Origin: CAMPJM01 sp964440915
GTDB taxonomy: Bacteria > Bacteroidota > Bacteroidia > Cytophagales > Cyclobacteriaceae
DNA length: 64,000 nt
Reading direction: 5' to 3'
Assembly: GCA_964440915.1 (NCBI GenBank)
Contig: CAYTTV010000005.1
Coordinates: 1-64,000 of the forward strand
Positions 54,974-64,000 of this stretch are shown here, in pieces. The position numbers were made by a program, and so were the translations under genes. The notes below the pieces were generated by a model. That model made no database searches and was not told the origin of the DNA. It saw nothing but the letters and a program-made list of their open reading frames with translations. The number at the start of each line of letters is the position of its first letter. Within the stretch, counting starts at the first letter, position 1.

Positions 54974-56113
54974 ATGTTGAAAGCAGCCCTGTCCATACTC
55001 TTGCCTTTTTTGTTTGCACAATATGCTATTGCCCAAATAGACAACAGTGTTTTTGAAGACAGGAAGGAATTAAATGAAGAAAATGAACACAAGGTGTTTT
55101 TGGGCTTTGATATATTGGGGTTCAATAAGAACAATGAATATTTCAATAAAATTGCAGATGGTTATACGCTTTTTGGCTATCAGTTAAAGCCCCATATTAC
55201 CTATTATCCAGATAAGAATGTTCGAATAGATGCAGGTATTTTTTTACACAAAGATTTTGGAAGAAGGGAATACCATACCATTTCTCCTTATTTGTCAATA
55301 AAAGTGAAGAGAGGGAACTGGAATATCATATTTGGCAATTTGGATGGCAGTTTGAACCATCGCCTGATCGAACCTCTTTATGACTTTGAAAACGTTATGA
55401 ATGACCGTCTCGAAACAGGTTTGCAAGCAGTACGTCAAACAGACAGGATGTTTTTTGACGCTTGGGTAAATTGGGAAACCATGATTTACCCAGGAGAGCT
55501 TTATCAAGAGGAGGTTTCAGGAGGTATTTCCTTCGATTACAAAGTGATTGAGAACGACGCCTTAAAATTATCGCTTCCCCTACAAACAGTTTTATATCAT
55601 AAAGGCGGGCAGATTGATGCCGTCGATGATCCCTTGGAGTCTTTTATGAACAACTCAGTAGGGTTTAGCTTAACTATACCGGTCAACGAGAACGGCATCT
55701 TGAAAGCAGTGAGAACCGACAATCACTATGTTTCGTTTTTAGATTTTTCTTTTGAAAAGCAACAACCTTATACGAGTGGAAATGGGATTTATCTTAACCT
55801 TGCTTTGGATCTGAAATGGCTTTCTTTTATGGCAAGCTATTGGTATGGGGATTCATTTATGAGCATCAAAGGAGCACCTTTATATCAATCTGTTTCCCAT
55901 AGCTTTAAAAATCCCGATTATTTGGAACAATATCGTGAGCTTTTGATCTTTAGATTGTCACATGATGTTAAAATTTTTGAAAACTTTTATCTGACTAGCC
56001 GATTAGAACCATTTTTTGACCCTAACAATAATAGTTTTGAGTTTTCTCATAGTTTCTACTTAAACTATCGACCCGATTTTTATCTTTTCAAAGTTAATAA
56101 CAAGAAGAAATGA
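54974..56113 (+). CDS. Predicted outer-membrane beta-barrel protein
   Basis: The 379-residue protein has a signal peptide (MLKAALSILLPFLFAQYAIAQ). The body is rich in alternating aromatic strands such as YQLKPHITYYPDKNVRIDAGIFL and ends in an FSHSFYLNYRPDFYLFKVNNKKK-like strand and tail. No family is recognised. The ATG at 54974 is chosen for the signal peptide over an in-frame start at 54887. The stop overlaps the next start as ATGA, so the two are coupled. Confidence 0.65.
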   Translation: MLKAALSILLPFLFAQYAIAQIDNSVFEDRKELNEENEHKVFLGFDILGFNKNNEYFNKIADGYTLFGYQLKPHITYYPDKNVRIDAGIFLHKDFGRREYHTISPYLSIKVKRGNWNIIFGNLDGSLNHRLIEPLYDFENVMNDRLETGLQAVRQTDRMFFDAWVNWETMIYPGELYQEEVSGGISFDYKVIENDALKLSLPLQTVLYHKGGQIDAVDDPLESFMNNSVGFSLTIPVNENGILKAVRTDNHYVSFLDFSFEKQQPYTSGNGIYLNLALDLKWLSFMASYWYGDSFMSIKGAPLYQSVSHSFKNPDYLEQYRELLIFRLSHDVKIFENFYLTSRLEPFFDPNNNSFEFSHSFYLNYRPDFYLFKVNNKKK

Positions 56114-57135
56114 TTAAAAAGGTAATCGGCATCGTACTGCTTATCATTCTGGCATTATGCCTTTGGCAATACGAATTGGTGCATTATGGCCTGGTGCAGG
56201 CTAGGGGGCAATTGTCTATTATTGCTAATACCCGAACTGTAAATGAGGTGCTTGAAGATTTAAATACACCTGACTCCATTAAAGAAAAATTGATTTTTAT
56301 TCAGGCAGTACGACAGTATGCGTTTGATTCGCTAGGGATCAATGATTCAAAAAACTATACAACTTTTTATGATCAGCAGGGGAAACCCTCACTTTGGGTA
56401 GTTACGGCTGCGGAGCCTTTCGCCTTGAAAGCCAGGGAATGGCGATTTCCGCTATTGGGAGGTTTTCCTTACAAAGGATTTTTTGACTATGAGATGGCTC
56501 AAGCCGAAGCAAAACGATTAGAGGAAGATAGCTTGGATGTCCACATTGGTATCGTAAGCGGCTGGTCTACCTTGGGTTGGTTCAAAGATCCCATCCTGTC
56601 CAATATGCTTTCTCGTAAAAAGGGTGATTTGGCCAATCTCATCATTCATGAGCTTACCCATGGCACATTATTCGTAAAAGACAGTGTCGAGTTTAATGAA
56701 AACCTGGCAACATTTATTGGCGATGAAGGAGCAAAACGTTTCTTGTGGACAAGGTTTGGAGAGCGTTCGGAAGAATTTAAAACTTATGTGCAGTCTAAGG
56801 AAGACTATGCCAATTATACCCACCATATTCTCCGAGGATGCGATGCCTTAGATAGCCTCTATGCGACTTTTGAACCCCATTATAGCCATTCTAAAAAATT
56901 AAAACAGAAGCAGGACATGATTGAGAAAATTATGGATACTGTTGATACTATCACCTTTCACAATCCCGATAGGTTCGCTTGGCGCAATGCCACTAGACCA
57001 AATAATGCTTTCTTTATGTCGTACATAAGGTACAGGGCTAAACAAGGGAATTTTCACCATGAACTGCTTTATGATTTCGATAACGACTTAGCACTTTATA
57101 TGGAGCACCTAAAAAAGAAATATCCTTCTATGTGA
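56110..57135 (+). CDS. Putative membrane-anchored zinc aminopeptidase (PF10023-type)
   Basis: The 341-residue protein has one N-terminal helix (about 4-22) followed by the family words LVHYGLVQARGQLSII and VSGWSTLGWFKDPIL. The metal site is H180-ELTH184 with a likely third ligand E197 in EFNENLATFIGDEG. The family is annotated as predicted aminopeptidase; direct biochemical evidence is thin. It is translationally coupled to the barrel protein before it. Confidence 0.78.
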   Translation: MIKKVIGIVLLIILALCLWQYELVHYGLVQARGQLSIIANTRTVNEVLEDLNTPDSIKEKLIFIQAVRQYAFDSLGINDSKNYTTFYDQQGKPSLWVVTAAEPFALKAREWRFPLLGGFPYKGFFDYEMAQAEAKRLEEDSLDVHIGIVSGWSTLGWFKDPILSNMLSRKKGDLANLIIHELTHGTLFVKDSVEFNENLATFIGDEGAKRFLWTRFGERSEEFKTYVQSKEDYANYTHHILRGCDALDSLYATFEPHYSHSKKLKQKQDMIEKIMDTVDTITFHNPDRFAWRNATRPNNAFFMSYIRYRAKQGNFHHELLYDFDNDLALYMEHLKKKYPSM

Positions 57136-57177
57136 GAAAATAATTTGGTATATAATTTGTAACGTTGAAGACTGACT

Positions 57178-57972
57178 ATGAAAAGATTATTAAATTATAT
57201 ATGCTTTGCCTTTCTATTGACAAGCTTCTCGGCACCCAATAACGGATATCGCGTTGTGAAAAACAACAGCTTTACCACAGGTGAGCAATTGGAATACCGC
57301 GTTCATTATGGCATTATCAACGCAGGTGTAGCCACCATGAAAATCGACGATAGAATACACACTATCAATGGGAGGCCAAGCTATAAAATAGATGTTTATG
57401 GAAAATCAGTGGGTGTGTTTGATCTATTTACCAAAATCAGGGATAATTGGGGAGCATACGTCGATACAGCAGCACTTTTGCCGCATAGAGGCTATAGAAA
57501 TATAGAGGAAGGCAGGTATCGAAAATATGAGATTGTAGATTTTGATCAAGTCAATGGCAAAGCCAAGATGACATGGTTGGATAGAGATACCAAAAGGCCC
57601 AAAGAGACAAAACAGTTTGATACTCCTACTGAAGTATTGGACATGGTGAGCGGCTATTATTACCTTCGTACCTTAAATTTCTCTCAATATAGACCTGGTG
57701 ATATCATTGCTTTAGAAGCATTCTTTGATGAGGAAATGTATGATTTCAAGATCAGGTATATCAGGAAAGAAAAGCTGAAAACAGCCGTGGGTGAAATAAA
57801 CGCTATTGTCTTAAGGCCCATCATTCCTGAAAATAAACTCTTCAAAGGGGAAGATGCAATTGAGGTATGGATATCGGACGACACCAATAGAATACCTTTA
57901 AAAATAAAAGCGAGCATGTTCGTAGGTGCTGTGGAGATTGATATCGTTAAATACGTCAACGCCCGAAATTAA
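57178..57972 (+). CDS. DUF3108 domain-containing periplasmic protein
   Basis: The 264-residue protein has a signal peptide (about 1-20). The body has the DUF3108 opening FTTGEQLEYRVHYGIINAGVATM, then SVGVFDLFTKIRDNWGAYVDT, DMVSGYYYLRTL and an end VWISDDTNRIPLKIKASMFVGAVEIDI. Function is not established; a lipid- or envelope-related role has been suggested for similar folds. It lies 42 bp after the aminopeptidase gene and 121 bp before the response regulator. Confidence 0.8.
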   Translation: MKRLLNYICFAFLLTSFSAPNNGYRVVKNNSFTTGEQLEYRVHYGIINAGVATMKIDDRIHTINGRPSYKIDVYGKSVGVFDLFTKIRDNWGAYVDTAALLPHRGYRNIEEGRYRKYEIVDFDQVNGKAKMTWLDRDTKRPKETKQFDTPTEVLDMVSGYYYLRTLNFSQYRPGDIIALEAFFDEEMYDFKIRYIRKEKLKTAVGEINAIVLRPIIPENKLFKGEDAIEVWISDDTNRIPLKIKASMFVGAVEIDIVKYVNARN

Positions 57973-58043
57973 AATTCCTTATTCCTGCTCTATGCCTAAT
58001 GTTAACAAATTGTTACCTCCTTTTTATTGAAAAGGTTTAGCCC

Positions 58044-58051
58044 TAACTTTG
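58044..58051 (+). promoter_or_regulatory. Candidate -7 element before the response-regulator gene
   Basis: TAACTTTG matches TAnnTTTG, 42 bp before the ATG at 58094. A TTG lies at 58027-58029, but the 14-bp spacing is short. Confidence 0.4.
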
Positions 58052-58093
58052 AATAAACATTCGGTTTGAAGTGAATTGAAAAATATAGAAACC

Positions 58094-58786
58094 ATGAGTG
58101 AAGGGCAAAGCCAAATCTACAAGGTGCTTGTCATAGATGACGAACCCGATATTCTTGATTTGCTACAATACAATCTCCGTAAAGAATCGTATGATGTCCG
58201 CATAGCAGAAGATGGTATAAAGGGAGTGGAAATAGCAAGGGAGTTTTTACCCGACCTTATCCTGCTCGATATCATGATGCCTCACCAAGATGGGGTGGAG
58301 ACGTGTCGGCAGATTCGGCAGATACCTGAACTCAACGATGTATTTGTAATATTCTTAACTGCTAGGATTGAAGAGTATTCAGAAATTGCGGCCTTTGATG
58401 TAGGGGCCGATGATTATATCACAAAGCCCATCAAGCCCCGCGCGCTCATGAGCAGGATAAATGCTGTCTTCAGAAGAGGTAAAAGAGCTGACTATGACGA
58501 TATTATACAAATTGGCGATCTTGTTATAGACAAGACCAGTTATACCGTACAGGTAGATGGAAAGGAGGTTTTTCTACCTAAAAAGGAATTCGAACTGCTT
58601 CACTTCCTTGCCCAAAGCCCCAACAAGGTATTTAGCCGTGACGATCTTTTGCACAATATATGGGGGTCTGATGTGTATGTGCTGGCTAGGACAGTAGATG
58701 TACACGTAAGGAAAGTAAGGGAAAAGATTGGAGAAGGTTTTATTACTACTGTAAAAGGGGTAGGGTACAAATTTGTTAAGGCTTGA
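58094..58786 (+). CDS. OmpR/PhoB-family response regulator
   Basis: The 230-residue protein has a receiver domain with D15-D16, phosphoacceptor D59 in LILLDIMMPH and K in ITKPIKP. A winged-helix DNA-binding domain has PKKEFELLHFLAQSPNKVFSRDDLL and RTVDVHVRKVREKIG. It forms a pair with the kinase 68 bp downstream. The ATG at 58094 is preferred to the TTG at 58076, since the family starts shortly before the receiver. Confidence 0.92.
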   Translation: MSEGQSQIYKVLVIDDEPDILDLLQYNLRKESYDVRIAEDGIKGVEIAREFLPDLILLDIMMPHQDGVETCRQIRQIPELNDVFVIFLTARIEEYSEIAAFDVGADDYITKPIKPRALMSRINAVFRRGKRADYDDIIQIGDLVIDKTSYTVQVDGKEVFLPKKEFELLHFLAQSPNKVFSRDDLLHNIWGSDVYVLARTVDVHVRKVREKIGEGFITTVKGVGYKFVKA

Positions 58787-58854
58787 TTTTAGTTTGAAAA
58801 CATACTAACAGTCATGCCTTTATTATGATATAACTTGCTATTATCGTTTGCCAT

Positions 58855-59952
58855 ATGGGGAAAACCATATATAATAATTCCAAGGAACTAGGATTTATGA
58901 TAGCAGTGACCATTGCTGCGGTCAACACGCTGGTGCTCCTTTTTATGAACCTTCCCAAGGCTGTCCTTATTGTAGTTTTCTTATTGATCTTTTTTCTATC
59001 TTATTTCCTATTCAAAATCGTATTTGATTTCTTGATTTTCAATGAAGTGAGCAAGATAAATGCCATTTTGAAAAAAATACGACGTGAGGATTTAGGAGGG
59101 ATTGAGGGAGTCAAAAGCCCCAAAAAATCCTTCTTGAACCCTTTAGGACAATTGAATCAAGATATTTACATGTATGCCGCCTTAAAACAAAGAGAGATAG
59201 ATAACCTGAAAAAGATGGCTGCGTTCCGCAGAGAGTTTCTCGCTGATGTTTCTCATGAACTCAAAACTCCTATTTTTGCGGCCCAAGGATATGTGCATAC
59301 TTTATTGGATGGCGCAATGGAGGATGAAAGCGTTAGAGAAAAGTTCTTGCAGAAAGCTGCTAAAAGCCTCGATGGGCTTGATCTGTTAGTGCAAGACTTA
59401 CTGGTGCTCTCCCAAATGGAAACCGGAGAGATAACAATGCAATTTGAAGATTTCAATATGGCTCACCTCACCCGAGAAATATTCGAGCAAGTGGAGTCAA
59501 AAGCAGAGGCAAAGAATATTCAACTGCACATCGGCGAAAATGCTAAAAAGAATGTGATGGTGCATGCTGATATACAACGAATAGGCCAGGTATTGATCAA
59601 CTTGATTTCTAATGCTATCAAATATGGCCGTGAGGGGGGTAATGTAATCGTAGATCTTAAGAAAAAGAAAAACTACGTAACCGTTTTTGTCAAAGATGAC
59701 GGAAATGGTATTCCTGAAGAACACTTGCCTCGCATTTTTGAAAGATTCTACAGAGTAGAAAAAAGCCGTTCTAAAGACAAAGGCGGAACCGGCCTTGGAC
59801 TAGCTATAGTAAAGCATATACTAGAAGGGCACAAGATCAAGATTCAGGTGAGCAGCGTACTGGGAGAGGGTACTACATTTTATTTTAATTTGCCCAAGAA
59901 AAAGAAGCCAGCGGCCTTAGACACTGAAGGAAATCATGGCAATGGGTCATAG
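58855..59952 (+). CDS. PhoR-like sensor histidine kinase
   Basis: The 365-residue protein has two membrane helices (about 12-32 and 36-58) with almost no periplasmic loop, and a linker. HisKA has H134 in DVSHELKTPIFAAQGY, and HATPase has NLISNAIKYG, DDGNGIPEEHLPRIFERFYR and GGTGLGLAIVKHI. The lack of a sensing loop suggests membrane or accessory-protein signals, as with phosphate-type PhoR kinases. Its 3' end overlaps the convergent yidD gene by 19 bp. Confidence 0.92.
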   Translation: MGKTIYNNSKELGFMIAVTIAAVNTLVLLFMNLPKAVLIVVFLLIFFLSYFLFKIVFDFLIFNEVSKINAILKKIRREDLGGIEGVKSPKKSFLNPLGQLNQDIYMYAALKQREIDNLKKMAAFRREFLADVSHELKTPIFAAQGYVHTLLDGAMEDESVREKFLQKAAKSLDGLDLLVQDLLVLSQMETGEITMQFEDFNMAHLTREIFEQVESKAEAKNIQLHIGENAKKNVMVHADIQRIGQVLINLISNAIKYGREGGNVIVDLKKKKNYVTVFVKDDGNGIPEEHLPRIFERFYRVEKSRSKDKGGTGLGLAIVKHILEGHKIKIQVSSVLGEGTTFYFNLPKKKKPAALDTEGNHGNGS

Positions 59953-60152
59953 CCACTTTTCCCCCATGGATGGCACCTCGATATTCGCTTAATTCCTAAC
60001 CACAGCCCTTTGATTGGCCCATATTTCAAAATCGCTTCTTTTGCATATTGCGAGCAGGTGGGCGTATACCGGCATGTTGACGGAAAGAGCGGGCTTATAC
60101 TGTATTGGTAGAATAAGATCGGGAGAATAAAAATTTTACGCAATCGGTGCAT
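59934..60152 (-). CDS. yidD: Membrane protein insertion efficiency factor YidD
   Basis: The 72-residue protein has the family core FYQYSISPLFPSTCRYTPTCSQYA, LGIKRISRCHPWGKSGYDPLP. It helps YidC insert inner-membrane proteins. The ATG at 60152 gives the usual MHRLRKIF start; a start at 60209 would add 19 residues. Confidence 0.93.
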   Translation of the reverse strand: MHRLRKIFILPILFYQYSISPLFPSTCRYTPTCSQYAKEAILKYGPIKGLWLGIKRISRCHPWGKSGYDPLP

Positions 60153-60327
60153 GTTATTTTTTACTAGCTTAGCTTTTGTTTTGAGAAACAGCAAATAGTA
60201 TTGGTTCACTTATGAATAAGGAAAATTAAGTTATAATAATTCCAGAAAAAAATCGCTACTTTTATATACTTTACCTTCTGGTAATGGTGAAAAGAGAGCT
60301 CTTCGGGGATTGGTTGCAGAAAACTTG

Positions 60328-61791
60328 ATGAAAAGATTGAAGAAGATTGTGTTTGCTTTGTGGTTGGGTTGTATCGGTATGTATGCGCAAGGGCAAGGAC
60401 ATGACGGGACGCTAAGGCCTACCAGCAATTTGGCAACAATGCCTGTGCAACAGGATAGTACAATGCGTTTTGTACGGATAAGCAAGATCTTTATTATTGG
60501 GAACAAGCAGACTAAATCTCAAATTATCTTAAGGGAGCTAAGCGTCAGTGAGGGAGAGATTATCTTCTTGTCCGATTTGCAATCAATGCTAGAAGAAGAT
60601 AAAAATAAGCTTATCAATACGCGGCTATTCAACAAGGTCGAGATTCATTTGGTAGAGGCAGACAGATTTTTGGTTGACCTCATCATAGAAGTAAATGAAA
60701 GGTGGTACACTTTCCCCATCCCCATCCTGGCTTTGTCTGATCGGAATTTCAATGACTGGATACAGAATCACGATGCCAAGCTGAACAGGTTGAACTATGG
60801 CTTAAGGTTTTACCAGTACAATATGCGCGGAAGAAACGAAAGGCTGAGAGGAATCGTACAATTTGGATTTACTAGAAAATTTGAGCTCTCGTATAGCATT
60901 CCTTATATCAATAGTGCTCAAAAAAGTGGACTTACTTTATATGGAGGGTATTCCGAGAATAAAAGCATCCCTTACAAGACCATTGGGCACAAGCTTGATT
61001 TTATCTCCTCAGACAAACTGCTTCAAGAAGCGTTTATCGTTGGGCTTAACTATACCAAAAGAGAGAACTTCTATAGCACGCACCATTTTAAGGTAGAGTA
61101 TAATCTTACCAATATAGATGACACCGTAGCGATGATGAATGAACATTATTTGCTGAACGGACAAACTCAACAACGGTATTTCGAACTGGGCTACAAATAC
61201 GACCTGGATAAAAGAGATATTAAAGCATATCCGCTCAAAGGATTTCAATTGATCTTGGAGGCAAACAAATTGGGGTTAGGCATTTATGATGACATCGACC
61301 AGTGGGAGTTGTACGGAGCTTATAGCAAATTTATTGACATGGGGAAGGACTTTTATTTATCTGCCAACCTAACAGGAAAAGTTGCCACCCCTGAAAGGCA
61401 GCCTTACGTTAATACGCCAGCTTTAGGCTATGGCAAGGATTTTATTAGAGGATATGAGTTATATGTAATAGAAGGACAGCATTATCTGATCAATAAGATT
61501 GCTTTTAAAAAGCTGATATTGGGGGGAGATATCAATCTTGAGCCCTTGCTTAGGCTCGACCAGTTTCGAACAATGCCTTTTGCCATTTATATAAAATCAT
61601 TCTTTGATTCCGGAATTGTTAATAATAACTTTCAGCAATCGGAGAACACTTTTCTTAATAACCGGTATATCTATGGTGGGGGCTTAGGTATAGACATAGT
61701 CACATTTTATGACACCATCATAAGGTTAGAATATTCTGTGAACAAGCAACAGGAAGGAGGTTTTTTCTTTCACTTTAGAACAGACATTTAA
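60328..61791 (+). CDS. POTRA/Omp85-like outer-membrane protein
   Basis: The 487-residue protein has a signal peptide (MKRLKKIVFALWLGCIGMYAQG). One POTRA-like domain (about 48-125) has RISKIFIIGNKQTKSQIILREL and LINTRLFNKVEIHL. A barrel domain ends in IIRLEYSVNKQQEGGFFFHFRTDI, with terminal strands like those of BamA/Omp85. Family members fold or move proteins or lipids at the outer membrane; this short single-POTRA form is not BamA itself. The ATG at 60328 fits the signal peptide better than the TTG at 60310. Confidence 0.8.
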   Translation: MKRLKKIVFALWLGCIGMYAQGQGHDGTLRPTSNLATMPVQQDSTMRFVRISKIFIIGNKQTKSQIILRELSVSEGEIIFLSDLQSMLEEDKNKLINTRLFNKVEIHLVEADRFLVDLIIEVNERWYTFPIPILALSDRNFNDWIQNHDAKLNRLNYGLRFYQYNMRGRNERLRGIVQFGFTRKFELSYSIPYINSAQKSGLTLYGGYSENKSIPYKTIGHKLDFISSDKLLQEAFIVGLNYTKRENFYSTHHFKVEYNLTNIDDTVAMMNEHYLLNGQTQQRYFELGYKYDLDKRDIKAYPLKGFQLILEANKLGLGIYDDIDQWELYGAYSKFIDMGKDFYLSANLTGKVATPERQPYVNTPALGYGKDFIRGYELYVIEGQHYLINKIAFKKLILGGDINLEPLLRLDQFRTMPFAIYIKSFFDSGIVNNNFQQSENTFLNNRYIYGGGLGIDIVTFYDTIIRLEYSVNKQQEGGFFFHFRTDI

Positions 61792-61875
61792 GGGTTTGCT
61801 CAATTCTTCCAAAAGCCTTTCTTCGTCTTGAATTTTTCAACGCATTATATATTAAAACACTAAAGCTTATCATAA

Positions 61876-64000
61876 ATGATCAAACGTATATTCATTATTT
61901 TTCTCTTACTCTCTTTTTCTCTCCAATCTTTTGCAGACGAAGGCATGTGGCTTCCTATGTTAATAAAAAGATTGAATCAGACAGATATGCAGAAGATGGG
62001 GCTCAATCTCACGGCAGAAGAGATTTATAGCGTGAATAATGCCAGCCTCAAAGATGCGATCGTTTCCCTTGGCGGGTTTTGTACTGCAGAAGTAATATCA
62101 AAGCAAGGGCTCTTGCTTACTAATCACCACTGTGCATTTGGGGCTATCCAGGCACATAGTACGGTTGAGCATGATTATATATCCAATGGATTTTGGGCAG
62201 CTACGCATGAAGATGAAAAGCCAAATGAAGGACTCTATGCCAAATTTCTTGTGCGAATGGAAGACGTCACGGACAGTGTTTTAGCAGATGTAACTGATGC
62301 TATGACAGAAGCACAACGAGCAAAGGTCGTAAATGCAGCGATAGACAAATTAAGCAAGGCAGTAAGTGGTAATTATGAAATTGAAATAAAGCCATTTTAT
62401 GAAGGCAATGAGTATTACATGTTCCTTTATGAAATTTATAGAGACGTGCGTTTGGTAGGAGCACCGCCATCTTCTATTGGAAAGTTCGGTGGTGACACGG
62501 ATAATTGGATGTGGCCTCGCCAAACAGGGGATTTTGCTCTTTTTAGAATTTATATGGCCCCTGATGGATCCCCTGCAGAGTATTCCCCCGAAAATATTCC
62601 GCTAAAGCCAAAGCATCACCTGCCTATTTCTTTGGATGGGGTTCAAGAAAACGATTTCTCCATGGTGATGGGTTTTCCAGGGAGTACCGACCGCTACTTG
62701 TCCTCATATGGGGCGCGTCTTGTTTTGGATCAGACCAATCCGACAAGGGTGAACATTCGGGAGAGACGGTTAGCAATCTTAAAAGAAGACATGGATGCCG
62801 ATGAAAGTATCAGGATTAAATATGCCTCTAAATATGCTAGAGTAAGTAACTATTGGAAGTATTTCATCGGACAAAGTCAGGGACTGAAAAAGCTCGATGT
62901 GGTAAAAGACAAGGAGAAGATTGAAGAGGAGTTTCAAGCATGGGCCAATCAGAATGCCCAGAGGAAGGCACAGTATGGAGAAGTGTTGGCTAACATGAAA
63001 TCTGCTTATGAGACGATAGAACAGTATAATGTTGCTTATCTGTATCTAGTAGAAGCCGCTTTTGGATCGGAAATCCTCACTTTTGCTAATGGTTTTTCTA
63101 CACTCGCAAGCCTCTTGAGTGCTCCCGATAAAAACAAGGACAAGATGGCTGAACAAATAACCTTGTTGCAAGAAAGGGCCGATAAGTTTTTTAAAGATTA
63201 TAATGCACCTACAGATAAAAAAGTGTTGGCAGCACTTATGGAGTTGTATTACCATGATTTGCCTAAAGATCAACAACCGGAAGCATTTTTGACAATAGTG
63301 CAAACGTATAATGAGGATTTTGTTCAATGGTCAAATGATGTGTTCGACAGTTCGATGTTTGATGAAGAAGATAAGGTTGCGGCGTTTCTTAAAAATCCTC
63401 AAAAAGAATTGTTGCTAGAAGATCCAGCTTACAAGATCATAAAGACTATTATGGATTACTATTATGGCAATATTTCTCCAGCGCTCAGGAATGGATACAC
63501 GCAATTGAATAGTGCCAATCGGCTATTTATAAAGGGATTAAGAGAAATGAACCCTGATCGAAAGTATTATCCTAATGCCAATTCAACTATGCGACTTACA
63601 TACGGTCAGGTAAAAAGCTATATCCCTCGTGACGGCGTGGTGTATAATTATTATACGACCTTGGAAGGGGTGATGGAAAAGGAAGATCCTGATCATGATG
63701 AATTTATTGTCCCTGAAAAGCTGAGATTACTCTATCAAAATAAAGATTACGGCCCTTATGGTGAAGGCGGCTTTATGCCAGTATGCTTCATCAGCAATAA
63801 TGACATTACAGGAGGCAACTCGGGCAGCCCTGTAATGAATGGCGACGGTGCACTGATCGGTATAGCTTTTGACGGCAACTGGGAAGCCATGAGCGGTGAT
63901 ATCGCGTTCGAATCTGAGCTGCAAAGGGCCATTAACGTAGATATCCGCTATGTGCTCTTTATCATTGACAAGTTTGCCGGTGCAGGTCACTTAATTGATG
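61876..64000 (+). CDS. S46 family dipeptidyl-peptidase (DPP7-type), 3' end outside the window
   Basis: At least 708 codons are open to the window edge; the family is about 710-720 residues, so only the last few are missing. The protein has a signal peptide (MIKRIFIIFLLLSFSLQSFA), DEGMWLP, the catalytic His in TNHHC (H85) and the Ser in GGNSGSP (S649). Eighteen residues after the Ser stands Gly667 in AFDGNWEA. In the Porphyromonas enzymes this position is Gly in DPP7 (hydrophobic P1) and Arg in DPP11 (acidic P1), so a DPP7-like specificity is inferred. It releases dipeptides in the periplasm. It starts 85 bp after the Omp85-like gene. Confidence 0.92.
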   Translation, partial: MIKRIFIIFLLLSFSLQSFADEGMWLPMLIKRLNQTDMQKMGLNLTAEEIYSVNNASLKDAIVSLGGFCTAEVISKQGLLLTNHHCAFGAIQAHSTVEHDYISNGFWAATHEDEKPNEGLYAKFLVRMEDVTDSVLADVTDAMTEAQRAKVVNAAIDKLSKAVSGNYEIEIKPFYEGNEYYMFLYEIYRDVRLVGAPPSSIGKFGGDTDNWMWPRQTGDFALFRIYMAPDGSPAEYSPENIPLKPKHHLPISLDGVQENDFSMVMGFPGSTDRYLSSYGARLVLDQTNPTRVNIRERRLAILKEDMDADESIRIKYASKYARVSNYWKYFIGQSQGLKKLDVVKDKEKIEEEFQAWANQNAQRKAQYGEVLANMKSAYETIEQYNVAYLYLVEAAFGSEILTFANGFSTLASLLSAPDKNKDKMAEQITLLQERADKFFKDYNAPTDKKVLAALMELYYHDLPKDQQPEAFLTIVQTYNEDFVQWSNDVFDSSMFDEEDKVAAFLKNPQKELLLEDPAYKIIKTIMDYYYGNISPALRNGYTQLNSANRLFIKGLREMNPDRKYYPNANSTMRLTYGQVKSYIPRDGVVYNYYTTLEGVMEKEDPDHDEFIVPEKLRLLYQNKDYGPYGEGGFMPVCFISNNDITGGNSGSPVMNGDGALIGIAFDGNWEAMSGDIAFESELQRAINVDIRYVLFIIDKFAGAGHLID

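Noticed and set aside
1..64000. tRNA and rRNA genes
   Set aside because: No cloverleaf with conserved TTCRA arms or rRNA core sequence was seen in the intergenic regions read.

Overview
The window looks like chromosomal DNA of a member of the Bacteroidota, probably Cytophagales or a relative. The evidence is a SusC/SusD pair, a hybrid two-component regulator with an AraC output domain, a type IX secretion (T9SS) C-terminal tail, a fused CcoN-CcoO cbb3 oxidase, no Shine-Dalgarno-like spacers, and -7 promoter elements of the TAnnTTTG type. The family-level placement is inference; the phylum is well supported.

Layout. 1-2.6 kb: a secreted GH2 glycosidase. 2.7-6.9 kb (minus strand): mltG, a YbgC-like thioesterase and a YihY membrane protein packed together, then a secreted subtilase. 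7.1-11.6 kb (plus): a YrdC/Sua5 tRNA-modification enzyme, a VOC protein, a WbqC-family protein and clpC. 11.8-14.8 kb (minus): a membrane VWA-like protein and fabG. 15.2-44.0 kb: a mannan-utilisation island. 44.1-50.8 kb (minus): a rhodanese-thioredoxin fusion and a cbb3 oxidase operon with ccoG, fixH and a SafE-like membrane protein. 51.1-54.7 kb: queA, an orphan ABC permease and recA. 55-62 kb: an outer-membrane protein, a putative aminopeptidase, a DUF3108 protein, a PhoB/PhoR-like two-component pair, yidD and a POTRA/Omp85-like protein. 61.9 kb to the end: an S46 dipeptidyl-peptidase that runs off the window.

The mannan island is the main accessory region. Its proposed logic is as follows. 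Three GH26 mannanases, a GH5 enzyme and a type-B carboxylesterase (perhaps a deacetylase) cut the polymer. SusC/SusD and a partner lipoprotein import oligosaccharides. An SSS-type sodium symporter takes small products across the inner membrane, and a GH130 phosphorylase splits mannosyl-glucose. An HTCS regulator senses the oligosaccharide. Embedded in the island is an unusual 1144-residue lipoprotein that joins ThuA, a sugar-dehydrogenase propeller, PKD, cytochrome c and a carbohydrate-binding-like tail, suggesting an oxidative side branch.

The most striking non-coding signal is a shared promoter architecture in front of three island transcription units (two GH26 genes and susC): two direct half-sites CGKACKA exactly 21 bp apart, followed 36-37 bp after the second half-site by a TAnnTTT(G/A) -7 element. 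This is the best candidate operator for the HTCS. The same region holds two intergenic repeat clusters, with a 246-bp perfect direct repeat, around an orphan lipoprotein gene, and three copies of a MITE-like hairpin element.
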